A DNA stretch of 64,000 bases. Origin: Solwaraspora sp. WMMD791. GTDB taxonomy: Bacteria; Actinomycetota; Actinomycetes; Mycobacteriales; Micromonosporaceae. The notes beneath the pieces were generated by a model that did no database searches, was not told where the DNA came from, and saw nothing but the letters and a program-made list of their open reading frames with translations. The position numbers and the translations under genes were made by a program. The number at the start of each line of letters is the position of its first letter. Position 1 is the stretch's first letter. Of this stretch, positions 44,566 to 53,393 are shown piece by piece. The stretch is from contig NZ_CP120737.1 in the NCBI RefSeq assembly GCF_029581195.1, positions 2,232,001 through 2,296,000 on the forward strand. Reading direction: 5' to 3'.

Positions 44566-46071
44566 TTGAGCCGGGTGGTGGTGATCGGTGCCGGGGTCGG
44601 CGGGCTCGCCGCCGCGATCCGGCTGGCGCACGGCGGACACGACGTGACCGTCGTCGAACAGGCCGACACCGTCGGCGGGAAGCTGGCCCGCTGGACGCGG
44701 CAGACCCCCGACGGCGAGTTCACCTTCGACACCGGGCCGAGCCTGCTGACCCTGCCACAGGTCTTCGCCGACCTGTTCGACGCCACCGGTGAGCCGCTGG
44801 AGAAGGTGCTGGACCTGGTCGCGCTCGACCCGATCGTGCGGCACCGGTTCCCTGGTGTCGGCGACACCGACGCGGCCTGGCTCGACTCGTGCGCCGACCC
44901 GGCCCGGTTCACCGACCGGATCGCCGCCGCCCTCGGCGACGGTGCGGCCGCCGACTGGCAGCGGGTGTGGCGGCGGGCGCAGCGGATCTGGGACGCGTCC
45001 TGGCGGGACGTGCTGCGCCGGGAGGTCGGTTCGCCGCTGGCGATGGCGCGGCTGGCGTACCGCCTCGGTGACCTGGCGGCGATCGCACCCGGCCGGACCC
45101 TGCGCGGGGTGCTGCGCCGCGACGTGCGCGACCCACGGCTGCGGACCCTGCTGGAGCGGTACGCCACCTACACCGGCGCGGATCCGCGGCGCGCCCCGGC
45201 GGCGCTGCTCGCCGTGCCGTACGCCGAGTTGGCCTTCGGCGGCTGGTACGTGCGCGGCGGGCTCGGCGCGCTCGCCGACGCCCTGCTGTCGCGCTGCCTG
45301 GACCTGGGGGTGGTGGTGCGGACCGCGACGACGGTCACCGCGATCGACGCCGCCGGTGGCCGGGTGCACGGGGTACGGGTGGCCGGGGAGTCCCGGCCGG
45401 TGCCGGCCGACGTGGTCGTGGCCAACGTGGACGCGCTGCGGGTCTACCGGGAACTGCTGCCGCACGCCGGGCGGCTGGCCCGGCTCACCGACCGCAGCCT
45501 CGGCGGGTTCGTGCTGCTGCTCGGGGTACGCGGCCGGACCGAGCAGTTGGCGCACCACACGGTCTTCTTTCCGGGTGACTACGACGCCGAGTTCGACGCG
45601 GTCTTCGGTGACCCGGGACGCGGTCGGCCGGCGCGGCCGGCGGCCGACCCGACGGTGTTCGTCACGGTGGCCGACGACCCGGCGGCCCGCCCGGACGGCC
45701 ACGAGGCGTGGTTCGTGCTGGTCAACGCGGCCCGGCAGGACCTGTCGTTGGCCGGGGTGGACTGGCGCCGGGAGGGTCTGGCCGACGCGTACGCCGACCA
45801 CGTGCTGCGGGTGCTGGCCGAACGCGGCGTCGACGTCCGGGACCGGGTGCTGTTCCGCGAGGTCCGCACCCCGGCGGATCTGGCCGCCACGACGGGTACG
45901 CCGGGCGGGTCGATCTACGGCACGGCCGGTGGCCTGCTGCGGCCGGCCAACCGGGGGCCGGCGGCCGGGCTGTTCCTGGTCGGCGGGTCGGTGCATCCCG
46001 GCGGCGGGTTGCCGATGGTGACCCTGTCGGCGCAGATCGTCGCCGAGCAGATCGGCCCGGCCGGGCGCTGA
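44566..46071 (+). CDS. crtI: CrtI/CrtD-type carotenoid desaturase
   Basis: A 501-aa FAD-dependent oxidoreductase. The N-terminal dinucleotide motif is VVIGAGVGGLAAAIRLAHGG and the C-terminal FAD motif is GLFLVGGSVHPGGGLPMV, both standard for CrtI-type phytoene desaturases. Next to cruF/cruG it may be the 3,4-desaturase (CrtD) rather than the main phytoene desaturase; the two cannot be separated by motif alone. The start codon is TTG at 44566, preceded by GAGGAGGA with good spacing. The gene is 61 bp after cruG. Confidence 0.88.
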   Translation: MSRVVVIGAGVGGLAAAIRLAHGGHDVTVVEQADTVGGKLARWTRQTPDGEFTFDTGPSLLTLPQVFADLFDATGEPLEKVLDLVALDPIVRHRFPGVGDTDAAWLDSCADPARFTDRIAAALGDGAAADWQRVWRRAQRIWDASWRDVLRREVGSPLAMARLAYRLGDLAAIAPGRTLRGVLRRDVRDPRLRTLLERYATYTGADPRRAPAALLAVPYAELAFGGWYVRGGLGALADALLSRCLDLGVVVRTATTVTAIDAAGGRVHGVRVAGESRPVPADVVVANVDALRVYRELLPHAGRLARLTDRSLGGFVLLLGVRGRTEQLAHHTVFFPGDYDAEFDAVFGDPGRGRPARPAADPTVFVTVADDPAARPDGHEAWFVLVNAARQDLSLAGVDWRREGLADAYADHVLRVLAERGVDVRDRVLFREVRTPADLAATTGTPGGSIYGTAGGLLRPANRGPAAGLFLVGGSVHPGGGLPMVTLSAQIVAEQIGPAGR

Positions 46072-46120
46072 CCCGGTGCCGGGATGCCGTCGACTTCGAC
46101 TGTCGGACGGTGTGGGCGTG

Positions 46121-46798
46121 TCAGCGCAGGGTCCGGCGGACGGCGGTGAGGAGTTGGCTGAACCCGAACAGGGCCAGCAGCACCCACACCGCGGTGACGA
46201 CGGTGAGCACCCCGGCGGCGAGATCCGGGGCGATCATCGCGGCCGCCCCGGCCAGCAGCAGACCGACCAGGGCGGCGCTGACCCGGGTCGGCCGCTCCCC
46301 CATCGTCACCGCACCGATCTCGCGCATCCCGGCCGCCGCCGCCCGGGCCCGCAGGTACTCGTGCAGCCAGGACAGCGCACCGGCGGCGACGACCAGCGGG
46401 CCGGGCGCGCCGGCCAGCCAGAAGGCGAGCAGCCAGAACGCCTCACCGGCCCGGTCGGCCAGCGAGTCGTAGACGTAGCCGAGCCGGGTGGCGCGCCCGG
46501 TCACCACCGCCAGGGCCCCGTCGACCGTGTCGGCGACCGCGGCCAGCAGCACCAGGGCGGCGGCGACCAGCAGCCCGTACCCGCCACGGGAGGCGGCCAC
46601 CGGCGTGGCGGCGCAGAGCACCAGCCCGGCGACGGTGACCGCGTTCGGCCCGACGCCGGCCCGGCCGAGCAGGTCGGCGACGGCGTGCGCGGCGCGCAGC
46701 CAGTAGCGCACCACCGGGGTGGCCGTACGCGGATCGAACCCGCCGTGCAGCCGTGCCCAGGTGACGGCGTAGTCCTGCCAGTTGAGCCGGGTGTCCAC
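46121..46798 (-). CDS. CDP-alcohol phosphatidyltransferase
   Basis: A 225-aa membrane protein with the CDP-OH-P-transferase motif D-x2-DG-x2-A ... G-x3-D-x3-D, here DTVDGALAVVTGRATR followed by LGYVYDSLADR, and six predicted helices. It should join a CDP-activated lipid to an alcohol to make a phospholipid or related head group. It converges with crtI and lies next to metF, with about 44 bp between. Substrate not known. Confidence 0.87.
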   Translation of the reverse strand: MDTRLNWQDYAVTWARLHGGFDPRTATPVVRYWLRAAHAVADLLGRAGVGPNAVTVAGLVLCAATPVAASRGGYGLLVAAALVLLAAVADTVDGALAVVTGRATRLGYVYDSLADRAGEAFWLLAFWLAGAPGPLVVAAGALSWLHEYLRARAAAAGMREIGAVTMGERPTRVSAALVGLLLAGAAAMIAPDLAAGVLTVVTAVWVLLALFGFSQLLTAVRRTLR

Positions 46799-46842
46799 GA
46801 CAGCTCAACCGTGCCGGGGCGCTACCGGTGGCGGGACGGCGG

Positions 46843-47760
46843 TCACACCCGGGTGCCGGCGGCGACGTTGAGCCACACCTCGCGGGTGGCCGTCGACCTG
46901 TTCATGGTGATGAAGTGGATGCCCGGCACGCCCTCGTCGATCAGCCGCCGGCAGAGCAGGTTGGCCTGCTCGATGCCGAGCTGGCGGACCGCTTCGGCGT
47001 CGTCGGCGACCTTGGCGAACTGGGCGGCCAGCGCGGGCGGGAACGGTGCACCGGACAGCTGCTCGGAACGTTCGATGGTGGCCAGCCTGGTCACCGGCAT
47101 GACACCGGGCAGGATCGGGGTGTCGCAGCCGGCGGCCGCGACCCGGTCGCGCAGCCGCAGGTAGTCGTCGGCGTCGAAGACCATCTGGGTGATCGCGAAG
47201 TCCGCGCCGGCGCGGCACTTGCGGATGAAGTACGCGGTGTCGGTGGCGATGTCCGGCGACCGGGGATGTTTGTACGGGAAGGCGGCGACGCCGACGCTGA
47301 AGTCGCCCGAGTCGCGGACCAGCCGGACCAGGTCCTCGGCGTAGTGCACCCCGTCGGGGTGCGGAATCCATTCGCCGGTCGGGTCACCGGGCGGGTCACC
47401 GCGTACGGCGAGCACGTTGCGCACTCCCGCGCCGGCCAGCCGGCCGATCACGTTGCGCAGTTCGGCGACCGAGTGGTTGACGGCGGTGAGGTGTGCCATC
47501 GGCAGCAGGGTGGTCTCGGTGGCGATCCGTTCGGTGACGTCGACGGTGGTGTCGCGGGTGGTGCCGCCGGCCCCGTAGGTGATCGACACGAACGACGGCT
47601 GCAACGGCTCCAGCTCGCGGATCGCCTGCCAGAGCAGCCGCTCGCCCTCCGGGGTCTTCGGCGGGAAGAACTCGAACGAGAAGGTCGGTGCGCCGGCGCG
47701 GATCAGGTCGCCGATCGACGGCTGGGAGCCGGGGAGTACGGACGGTAGACCGAGAGCCAC
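46843..47760 (-). CDS. metF: methylenetetrahydrofolate reductase
   Basis: A 305-aa FAD enzyme of one-carbon metabolism. Landmarks are FSFEFFPPKTPEGE, SITYGAGGTTRDTT, MAHLTAVNHS, NVLAVRGDPPGD, FAITQMVFDADDY and ILPGVMPVTRLA. It reduces methylene-THF to methyl-THF for methionine synthesis. The GTG at 47760 begins ALGLPSVLPGSQPS; the open frame continues upstream only as antisense of the prenyl synthase gene. It is divergent from that gene with 60 bp between, the arrangement also seen for Rv2172c and idsA2 in M. tuberculosis. Confidence 0.93.
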   Translation of the reverse strand: MALGLPSVLPGSQPSIGDLIRAGAPTFSFEFFPPKTPEGERLLWQAIRELEPLQPSFVSITYGAGGTTRDTTVDVTERIATETTLLPMAHLTAVNHSVAELRNVIGRLAGAGVRNVLAVRGDPPGDPTGEWIPHPDGVHYAEDLVRLVRDSGDFSVGVAAFPYKHPRSPDIATDTAYFIRKCRAGADFAITQMVFDADDYLRLRDRVAAAGCDTPILPGVMPVTRLATIERSEQLSGAPFPPALAAQFAKVADDAEAVRQLGIEQANLLCRRLIDEGVPGIHFITMNRSTATREVWLNVAAGTRV

Positions 47761-47820
47761 GGATGTGACTGTACCGGGTGGCGGGTGAGATGCGTACCGG
47801 CCAGCCGATAGCGTCAGGGC

Positions 47821-48903
47821 GTGACAGAGAGCATCGCGGTCGCGCCGACCGACCGGGCCGACCTGCGCCAGCGCGTCGACCGTGCGCTGGCCGACTTCCT
47901 GCGGGACCGGCGGCGCTGGTTGCGCGACGTCGACGAGGCCCTGCTCGAGGTGGCCGACGCCATCGAGGACTTCGTGCTCGGTGGCGGTAAGCGGTTGCGG
48001 CCGGCGTTCGGTTACTGGGGCTACCGGGGCGCGGGGGGCGCCGACTCGGCGCAGGTGGTGACCGCCCTGGCGGCGTTGGAGTTCGTACAGGCCAGCGCGC
48101 TGATCCACGACGATCTGATGGACGGTTCGGACACCCGCCGGGGCGAACCGTCGGTGCACCGACGGTTCGCCGCGCAGCACCGTCGGCACGGTTGGCGCGG
48201 CCCGGCGGACGGCTTCGGTGCCTCGGCGGCGGTGCTGCTCGGTGACCTGTGCCTGGTCTGGTCGGACGAGTTGCTGCACGGCTGCGGGCTGACCGCCGGA
48301 ATGCTGCGGCGGGCCCGGCCGGTCTTCGACGAGATGCGCACCGAGGTCACCGTCGGGCAGTACCTGGACGTGGTGACCCAGTTCACCGGGGACACGTCGG
48401 TACGCCGGGCCACCCAGATCGCCCGGCTCAAGTCGGCGAAGTACACGGTCGAACGACCACTGCTGCTCGGCGCGGCGCTGGCCGACGCACCACCGTCGCT
48501 GGCGGCGGTCTACTCGGCGTACGGTCTGCCGCTGGGTGAGGCGTTCCAGCTGCGCGACGACGTGCTCGGGGTCTTCGGTGACCCGGCCCGGACCGGTAAA
48601 CCGGCCGGCGACGATCTGCGGGAGGGCAAGCGGACCTTCCTGGTGGCCTCGGCGTACCAGGCCAGTGGGCCGGCGGGCCGGGAGCTGCTCGACGTCCGGC
48701 TCGGCGACCCGGCGCTGGATCCCGACGGCATCGACCAGTTGCGGGAGCTCATCGTCGCCAGCGGCGCGTTGGCGGTCACCGAGGCGCGCATCACCGAGCT
48801 GACCACGCGGGCCTTGGCGGCGCTGGAGCCGGCCGCCGTCGACCCGCAGGCGCGGCAGGTGCTGGTCGACCTGGCGATCGCCGCGACCAGCCGCACCGGC
48901 TGA
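47821..48903 (+). CDS. idsA: polyprenyl diphosphate synthase (GGPP synthase type)
   Basis: A 360-aa trans-isoprenyl diphosphate synthase. The first aspartate-rich motif is LIHDDLMDGSDTRRG and the second is LRDDVLGVFGD; GGGKRLRP is the substrate-binding stretch. It should make geranylgeranyl diphosphate, the precursor of carotenoids and other terpenoids. It begins at a GTG; TAGCGT (47809-47814) lies 6 nt upstream and there is no ribosome site, which fits a leaderless mRNA. The lycopene cyclase genes converge on it. Confidence 0.9.
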   Translation: MTESIAVAPTDRADLRQRVDRALADFLRDRRRWLRDVDEALLEVADAIEDFVLGGGKRLRPAFGYWGYRGAGGADSAQVVTALAALEFVQASALIHDDLMDGSDTRRGEPSVHRRFAAQHRRHGWRGPADGFGASAAVLLGDLCLVWSDELLHGCGLTAGMLRRARPVFDEMRTEVTVGQYLDVVTQFTGDTSVRRATQIARLKSAKYTVERPLLLGAALADAPPSLAAVYSAYGLPLGEAFQLRDDVLGVFGDPARTGKPAGDDLREGKRTFLVASAYQASGPAGRELLDVRLGDPALDPDGIDQLRELIVASGALAVTEARITELTTRALAALEPAAVDPQARQVLVDLAIAATSRTG

Positions 48904-48939
48904 CCGGCTGACCGGCACGCGACCGACCGCGTAGCGGAT

Positions 48940-49320
48940 CTAGCCGGCGGGCGGCTGCGTCGGCGGGCGGCGCTGGCGCAGCCAGGTCAGCAACCAGTCG
49001 CCGGTGCCGGCGGCCGGGGTACGCCCCACCCCGCGACGTCCGAGCCACACCCACGTCGACAGGGTGAACAGCACCATGGCGAAGCCGAACAGCAGGTCCT
49101 CCACCGGCGCGTACGCGATCCGCAGGCCGATGATCGCCTCGGGGTCGTAGATGACGATCTCGCGGCCGGTCAGGATGCCGTTGGACAGCAACTGGAAGCC
49201 GACGATGATCGGGTAGGTCGCCCAGAAGACCGCCCGCAGCACCAGCCGGGTCCGCAGCACCAGCAGGTCGACCAGCACGGCGGCGAGAACTCCGGTCACG
49301 GCCGCCAGGGTGTAGCTCAT
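48940..49320 (-). CDS. crtYd: lycopene cyclase subunit CrtYd
   Basis: A 126-aa protein with three predicted helices and the lycopene cyclase domain motif APVEDLLFGF. Together with the upstream CrtYc it forms the heterodimeric lycopene cyclase found in actinomycetes, which closes a beta or epsilon ring. Its ATG overlaps the crtYc stop by 4 bp (ATGA). The C-terminal tail is Pro/Arg rich. Confidence 0.88.
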   Translation of the reverse strand: MSYTLAAVTGVLAAVLVDLLVLRTRLVLRAVFWATYPIIVGFQLLSNGILTGREIVIYDPEAIIGLRIAYAPVEDLLFGFAMVLFTLSTWVWLGRRGVGRTPAAGTGDWLLTWLRQRRPPTQPPAG

Positions 49321-49772
49321 CGGGTGACCGGCCGCTGGTCGCGCCGGGCCGGGCGGTCGTCACCGCCGTCCCCGCCGACGCCGACGACGGTCCCGTCGCC
49401 GACCTCGCTACCGACCTCGTCGCCGGCCGACCAGCGGTCGTCCGGCCGGCGGGGCCGACCCGGTGGGGTACGCACCGCCCGGACCGCCTCGAATCCGAGG
49501 ACGGTGCAGATCGGTACGACCACGAAGAACAGCAACTCGTCCAAGGGCAGCCGGCCGGGCAGCAGGATCCCGGTGGTCTGCGCCGGATCGAACTCCCAGT
49601 GACCGGCGGCGATCGCCGCGACGTCCCAGGCCACGAAGACCACGATCACCGGCAGCAGGGTCAACAGCAGCCGGCGCCATCGCCGCAGCACGTTGACCCG
49701 CAGGATCGGCTCCAGCCAGAGCGCGGCGAGCAGGCAGCCGGCGAGCACCGCCAGGTAGCTGAGCCGGGCCAT
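49317..49772 (-). CDS. crtYc: lycopene cyclase subunit CrtYc
   Basis: A 151-aa protein with three predicted helices (about 4-24, 34-56 and 75-98), WDVAAIAAGHWEF and the key motif LPLDELLFF of the heterodimeric lycopene cyclase. The last 40 residues are a Gly/Asp/Arg linker, longer than the usual subunit. It acts in the membrane with CrtYd. The gene follows the Rv2175c-like gene on the same strand, with 5 bp between. Confidence 0.88.
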   Translation of the reverse strand: MARLSYLAVLAGCLLAALWLEPILRVNVLRRWRRLLLTLLPVIVVFVAWDVAAIAAGHWEFDPAQTTGILLPGRLPLDELLFFVVVPICTVLGFEAVRAVRTPPGRPRRPDDRWSAGDEVGSEVGDGTVVGVGGDGGDDRPARRDQRPVTR

Positions 49773-49777
49773 CGCGG

Positions 49778-50206
49778 TCAGAAACCTTCGGCCTGGGCCC
49801 GGCGTTTCACTTCGCGGGCCCGGTCACCACCGAGCGCCGCCGCCGGGGTGCCGGGCAGCGTGTCGTCGGGGCGGTACAGCCACTCGAGGGTCTCCTCGTC
49901 GGAGAATCCGGCGTCGTGCAGCACCGTCAGCACCCCGGGCAGATGCTTGCGGACGGTCCGGTTGGCGACCAGTTCGGCCGGCACCCGGCGGACACCCTCG
50001 CGGCGTACCGCCAGCAGCTCCCGGTCCCGGATCATCTGATGGACCTTGCTGATCGTCACCTCCAGCCGCTCGGCGACCTCGGGTAGCGTGAGCCAGTCGG
50101 TGGGCCCACCGGCGGTCGACGGCGCGGACGCGGCGGTGGCGGCCGGCCCGCCGGTGGCGGCCGACACGGTGCTGGCGGCCGACGCGGTGATGGCGGGATC
50201 TGTCAC
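49778..50206 (-). CDS. Rv2175c-like DNA-binding protein
   Basis: A 142-aa protein: an Ala/Thr-rich flexible N-terminus, a helix-turn-helix of the winged excisionase kind (LTLPEVAERLEVTISKVHQM, about 37-60), then a C-terminal domain with VANRTVRKHLPGVLTVLHDAGFSDEE. The size and order match Rv2175c of M. tuberculosis, a DNA-binding protein whose threonine-rich N-terminus is phosphorylated by the kinase PknL encoded next to it. The same neighbour is here, divergent. The GTG at 50206 was chosen; the frame to 50344 is unsupported. Confidence 0.8.
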   Translation of the reverse strand: MTDPAITASAASTVSAATGGPAATAASAPSTAGGPTDWLTLPEVAERLEVTISKVHQMIRDRELLAVRREGVRRVPAELVANRTVRKHLPGVLTVLHDAGFSDEETLEWLYRPDDTLPGTPAAALGGDRAREVKRRAQAEGF

Positions 50207-50334
50207 ATCACTACCCTGCCACGCAGCATACGTGCGCCACCACGTACCCCGCAGGTAACGGTTTGGCCCGGTTCGGTCCGCCCGGGTCGATCGGTGTTCT
50301 GCCGCTGCCCTCCGGCCGCATAGACTGCCTGCCG

Positions 50335-52440
50335 ATGGACACACAGGTCGCCGATTCGCTGCTGGGCTCGTTGATAGGCGGGCGCTACCGCATCCGTGCC
50401 CTCGTGGCCCGGGGCGGCATGGCGACCGTGTACACCGCCACGGACGAACGGCTCGAACGTACCGTCGCGCTGAAGATCATCCATTCGACGCAGCTCAATG
50501 AGGTCCGCAGCCGCGACACGGGTTTTCTCGACCGGTTCACCGACGAGGCGAAGACCATCGCCCGGCTCACCCACCCCAATGTCGTCGCCGTCTACGACCA
50601 GGGCGTCCACGAGGGGCTGCCCTACCTGGTGATGGAGTACGTCCGGGGCCGGACGCTGCGTGACGTGCTGGCGGAACGTCGCCGGCTCAACCCGGGTGAG
50701 GCGCTGGCCATCCTCGACCAGATGCTGGCGGCCATCGGCGCCGCGCACCGGGCCGGCCTGGTGCACCGCGACGTCAAGCCGGAGAACGTACTGGTCGCCG
50801 AGGCACCGACCGGTGGTGCGGGCAACCTGATCGACAGCGTGGTCAAGGTCGCCGACTTCGGTCTGGCCCAGGCGGTGGAGGCCAGTTCCGAGGCGGGCGC
50901 CGGGCAGCTCATGGCGACGGTGGCGTACGTGGCACCGGAGCTGGTCACCGAGGGTCGGGCGGATCCGCGCACCGATGTCTACTCGGCCGGGATCGTGCTG
51001 TTCGAGATGCTCACCGGCCGGGTCCCGTACGACGGCGACCAGCCGGCCGTGGTGGCCTGGCAGCACGTCGACCAGGACGTACCGCCGCCGTCACAGACGG
51101 TGCCCGGGATTCCCGCGATGGTCGACGACCTGGTCGTGCGGGCCACCCGTCGGGATCCGGGGCAACGACCGACCGACGCCGGGGCGTTGCTGACCCAGGT
51201 GCAGGCGGTCCGCGACGATCTCGGCAACGCCAGCGCCAACACCGCGGTGCTGCGCCACGTGGCCCAGCCCACGATGGCGATCAACCCGGTGCAGCCGGCC
51301 GACCGGCCGGCATGGGCCCGGCTGCCCGAGCCCAAGGAGAAGCGCGATCGGTCGGGGCAGCGCCGGCGGGCCTCGGCCAGCACGGTGGTCCGGTCGACGG
51401 CGGCCGGTGGACCGCCGGTGGCGGCGGTCGCTGGCGACAGCTACACCCCCGGCACCTACCGCAGTGGTGACGTCGGCGCCGGCACCTACCGTAGCGGTGA
51501 CGCCAGCGCCGGCACCTACCGCAGTGGTGACACCGGTCCCGCTGCCGGGCGCGGCGGGTGGCTGCGGGACCCGCAGAACCGGCTGGCGGTGATCGCCGGC
51601 GTGGTGGTGCTGGTCCTGCTGGTGGGCATCGGCGGTTGGTGGTTCGGCGCCGGCCGGTACACCGTGGCACCCGAGCTGGTCAGCCTCGACCGGGCGCAGG
51701 CCCAGGCACTGGCCAACGAACGGGGCCTGACGGTGCGGTTCACCGATCCCCGCCACGACGACACCGTGGCCCGCGACCTGGTGCTCGCCCAGGATCCGCC
51801 GGGCAACGGCCGGGTCGTGCGCGGCGGCGAGATCGTACTCACCCTCTCCCTCGGTCCGGAGCGCTACCAGGTGCCCGACGTTGTCGGCAAGACCCTCGAC
51901 CTGGCCCGGGTCGACCTGGAGAAGGCGCTGCTCGTGCTCGAACAGGGCCCCGACCGGTACGACGACAACCTGCCCGCCGGCAGGGTGATCGCCGTCGATC
52001 CACCGGTCGGTGCCGAGGTCACCGCCGGCGACGTGGTGACGGTGACGGTCAGCAAGGGCCGGGCGCCGATCACCGTGCCGAACGTGCTGGGGCTCGACGT
52101 CAACGAGGCGCGGCGGATCCTGGAGGAGCTCAAGCTCGAGCCGTTGATCGCCTCGGAGGAGTCGGACAAGCCGAAGGACCAGGTGATCGGGCAGGAGCCG
52201 GCGGACGGGGCCGGAGTGGAGGAGGGTGCGGAGATCAAGCTCAAGGTGAGCGAGGGTCCACCCGCCGTCACGGTGCCACGAGTGATCGACCGCCCGTGTC
52301 CGGAGGCGCAGGCCGAGTTGCAGGGTCTGGGCTTCGCGGTCCGGGTCGACTTCAACCCCAACGGTACGGTCCGGTACCAGAGCCCGGGCGAGAACTCCCA
52401 GGTGCCGCCGGGCACCGAGATCGTGATCGGTTGCCTGTAG
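50335..52440 (+). CDS. pknL: PknL-type serine/threonine kinase with PASTA domains
   Basis: A 701-aa receptor kinase. The kinase domain (about 18-285) has GGMATVY, the ATP Lys in VALKII, HRDVKPENVL and DFGLAQ. A membrane helix lies at about 420-440 (AVIAGVVVLVLLVGIGGWW), and four PASTA repeats (about 445-701) face outward to sense peptidoglycan fragments. Three 10-residue GTYRSGD repeats lie in the juxtamembrane region. M. tuberculosis PknL has no PASTA domains, so this is a longer version in the same place. TAGACT (50321-50326) is 8 nt before the ATG, which fits a leaderless start. The stop overlaps the next gene by one base. Confidence 0.92.
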   Translation: MDTQVADSLLGSLIGGRYRIRALVARGGMATVYTATDERLERTVALKIIHSTQLNEVRSRDTGFLDRFTDEAKTIARLTHPNVVAVYDQGVHEGLPYLVMEYVRGRTLRDVLAERRRLNPGEALAILDQMLAAIGAAHRAGLVHRDVKPENVLVAEAPTGGAGNLIDSVVKVADFGLAQAVEASSEAGAGQLMATVAYVAPELVTEGRADPRTDVYSAGIVLFEMLTGRVPYDGDQPAVVAWQHVDQDVPPPSQTVPGIPAMVDDLVVRATRRDPGQRPTDAGALLTQVQAVRDDLGNASANTAVLRHVAQPTMAINPVQPADRPAWARLPEPKEKRDRSGQRRRASASTVVRSTAAGGPPVAAVAGDSYTPGTYRSGDVGAGTYRSGDASAGTYRSGDTGPAAGRGGWLRDPQNRLAVIAGVVVLVLLVGIGGWWFGAGRYTVAPELVSLDRAQAQALANERGLTVRFTDPRHDDTVARDLVLAQDPPGNGRVVRGGEIVLTLSLGPERYQVPDVVGKTLDLARVDLEKALLVLEQGPDRYDDNLPAGRVIAVDPPVGAEVTAGDVVTVTVSKGRAPITVPNVLGLDVNEARRILEELKLEPLIASEESDKPKDQVIGQEPADGAGVEEGAEIKLKVSEGPPAVTVPRVIDRPCPEAQAELQGLGFAVRVDFNPNGTVRYQSPGENSQVPPGTEIVIGCL
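51451..51540. repeat. three 30-bp in-frame repeats in pknL
   Basis: Units at 51451-51480, 51481-51510 and 51511-51540 are close copies and each encodes GTYRSGD plus three variable residues, just before the membrane helix of the kinase. They are probably prone to copy-number change. Confidence 0.85.
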
Positions 52441-53363
52441 TGCGGCCGGGGCACAGCGCCGACGGTCACCGGCCGGTCGGATCGCACACACCGACCTCGG
52501 GCGGGCTGGCGCGCGCCGCGCTGCCCTACGCCGACGCCGCCGGATCCGAGGTGGTGCAGGTCTACGTCGGCAACTCGCGCGGCTGGGCGATGCCCGACGG
52601 CGACCCGGCGCAGGACGTGGCGTTCCGGGACGGCTGCGCCGAGCGCGGGCTGCGCGCGTACATCCACGCCTCGCTGCTGGTGAATCTCGGCTCGCCGACC
52701 GCGGCCACCGTCGAACGCTCCACCGCGACCTTGGCGCACGCGCTGCGCCGGGGTCGGGCGATCGGCGCCGAAGCGGTCGTCTTCCACGCCGGCAGCGCCG
52801 TCGACGACGGGTACGCCGACACCGCGATGCGCCAGGTACGTGCGGCGCTGCTGCCGTTGCTGGACGCCGCCGAGGCCGCCGACGGGCCGTTGTTGCTGGT
52901 GGAACCGAGCGCCGGCGGCGGCCGATCGTTGGCGTCGCGGGTGGAGCACCTGCAGCCGTACCTGGCCGCGGTGGACTGGCATCCCCGGATGGGGGTCTGC
53001 TTCGACACCTGCCATGCCTGGGCCGCCGGGCACGACGTGGCCGCCCCGGGTGGCATGACGGCGACGCTGGACGCGCTCGTCGCGGCGGTCGGCGCGGACC
53101 GGCTGCGGCTGGTGCACGCCAACGACTCCCGCGACGGCTGCGGATCCACCCGGGACCGGCACGAGACGATCGGCAAGGGCACGATCGGTGCGGCGGCGTT
53201 CGCCGAACTGATGCGGCATCCGGCCACGGCCGGGGTGCCGGTGGTGGCGGAGACCCCGAGCGACAAGCACCTCGGGCACGCCGCCGACATCGCGACGCTG
53301 CGACGGCTGGCGGACGACCCGGCCGCTCTGGTGACCGTCCGCCACCCGTCGTCGGCGCGCTGA
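52440..53363 (+). CDS. nfo: endonuclease IV-family AP endonuclease
   Basis: A 307-aa TIM-barrel protein of the endonuclease IV family. Metal ligands can be followed in order: IHASLLVNLGSP, FHAGSAV, LVEPSAGGG, CFDTCHAWAAGHD, VHANDSR, DRHETIGKG and VAETPSD. It cuts DNA 5' of abasic sites during base excision repair. It starts at a GTG at 52440 that shares one base with the pknL stop (TAGTG), so translation follows from the kinase gene. Confidence 0.9.
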   Translation: MRPGHSADGHRPVGSHTPTSGGLARAALPYADAAGSEVVQVYVGNSRGWAMPDGDPAQDVAFRDGCAERGLRAYIHASLLVNLGSPTAATVERSTATLAHALRRGRAIGAEAVVFHAGSAVDDGYADTAMRQVRAALLPLLDAAEAADGPLLLVEPSAGGGRSLASRVEHLQPYLAAVDWHPRMGVCFDTCHAWAAGHDVAAPGGMTATLDALVAAVGADRLRLVHANDSRDGCGSTRDRHETIGKGTIGAAAFAELMRHPATAGVPVVAETPSDKHLGHAADIATLRRLADDPAALVTVRHPSSAR

Positions 53364-53393
53364 CCGCAGGTCAGGCACCGAACGCCCGCCGGT

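Noticed and set aside
46843-48918. 691-aa leftward frame
   Set aside because: The metF gene explains 46843-47760; the extension is antisense of the prenyl synthase gene.
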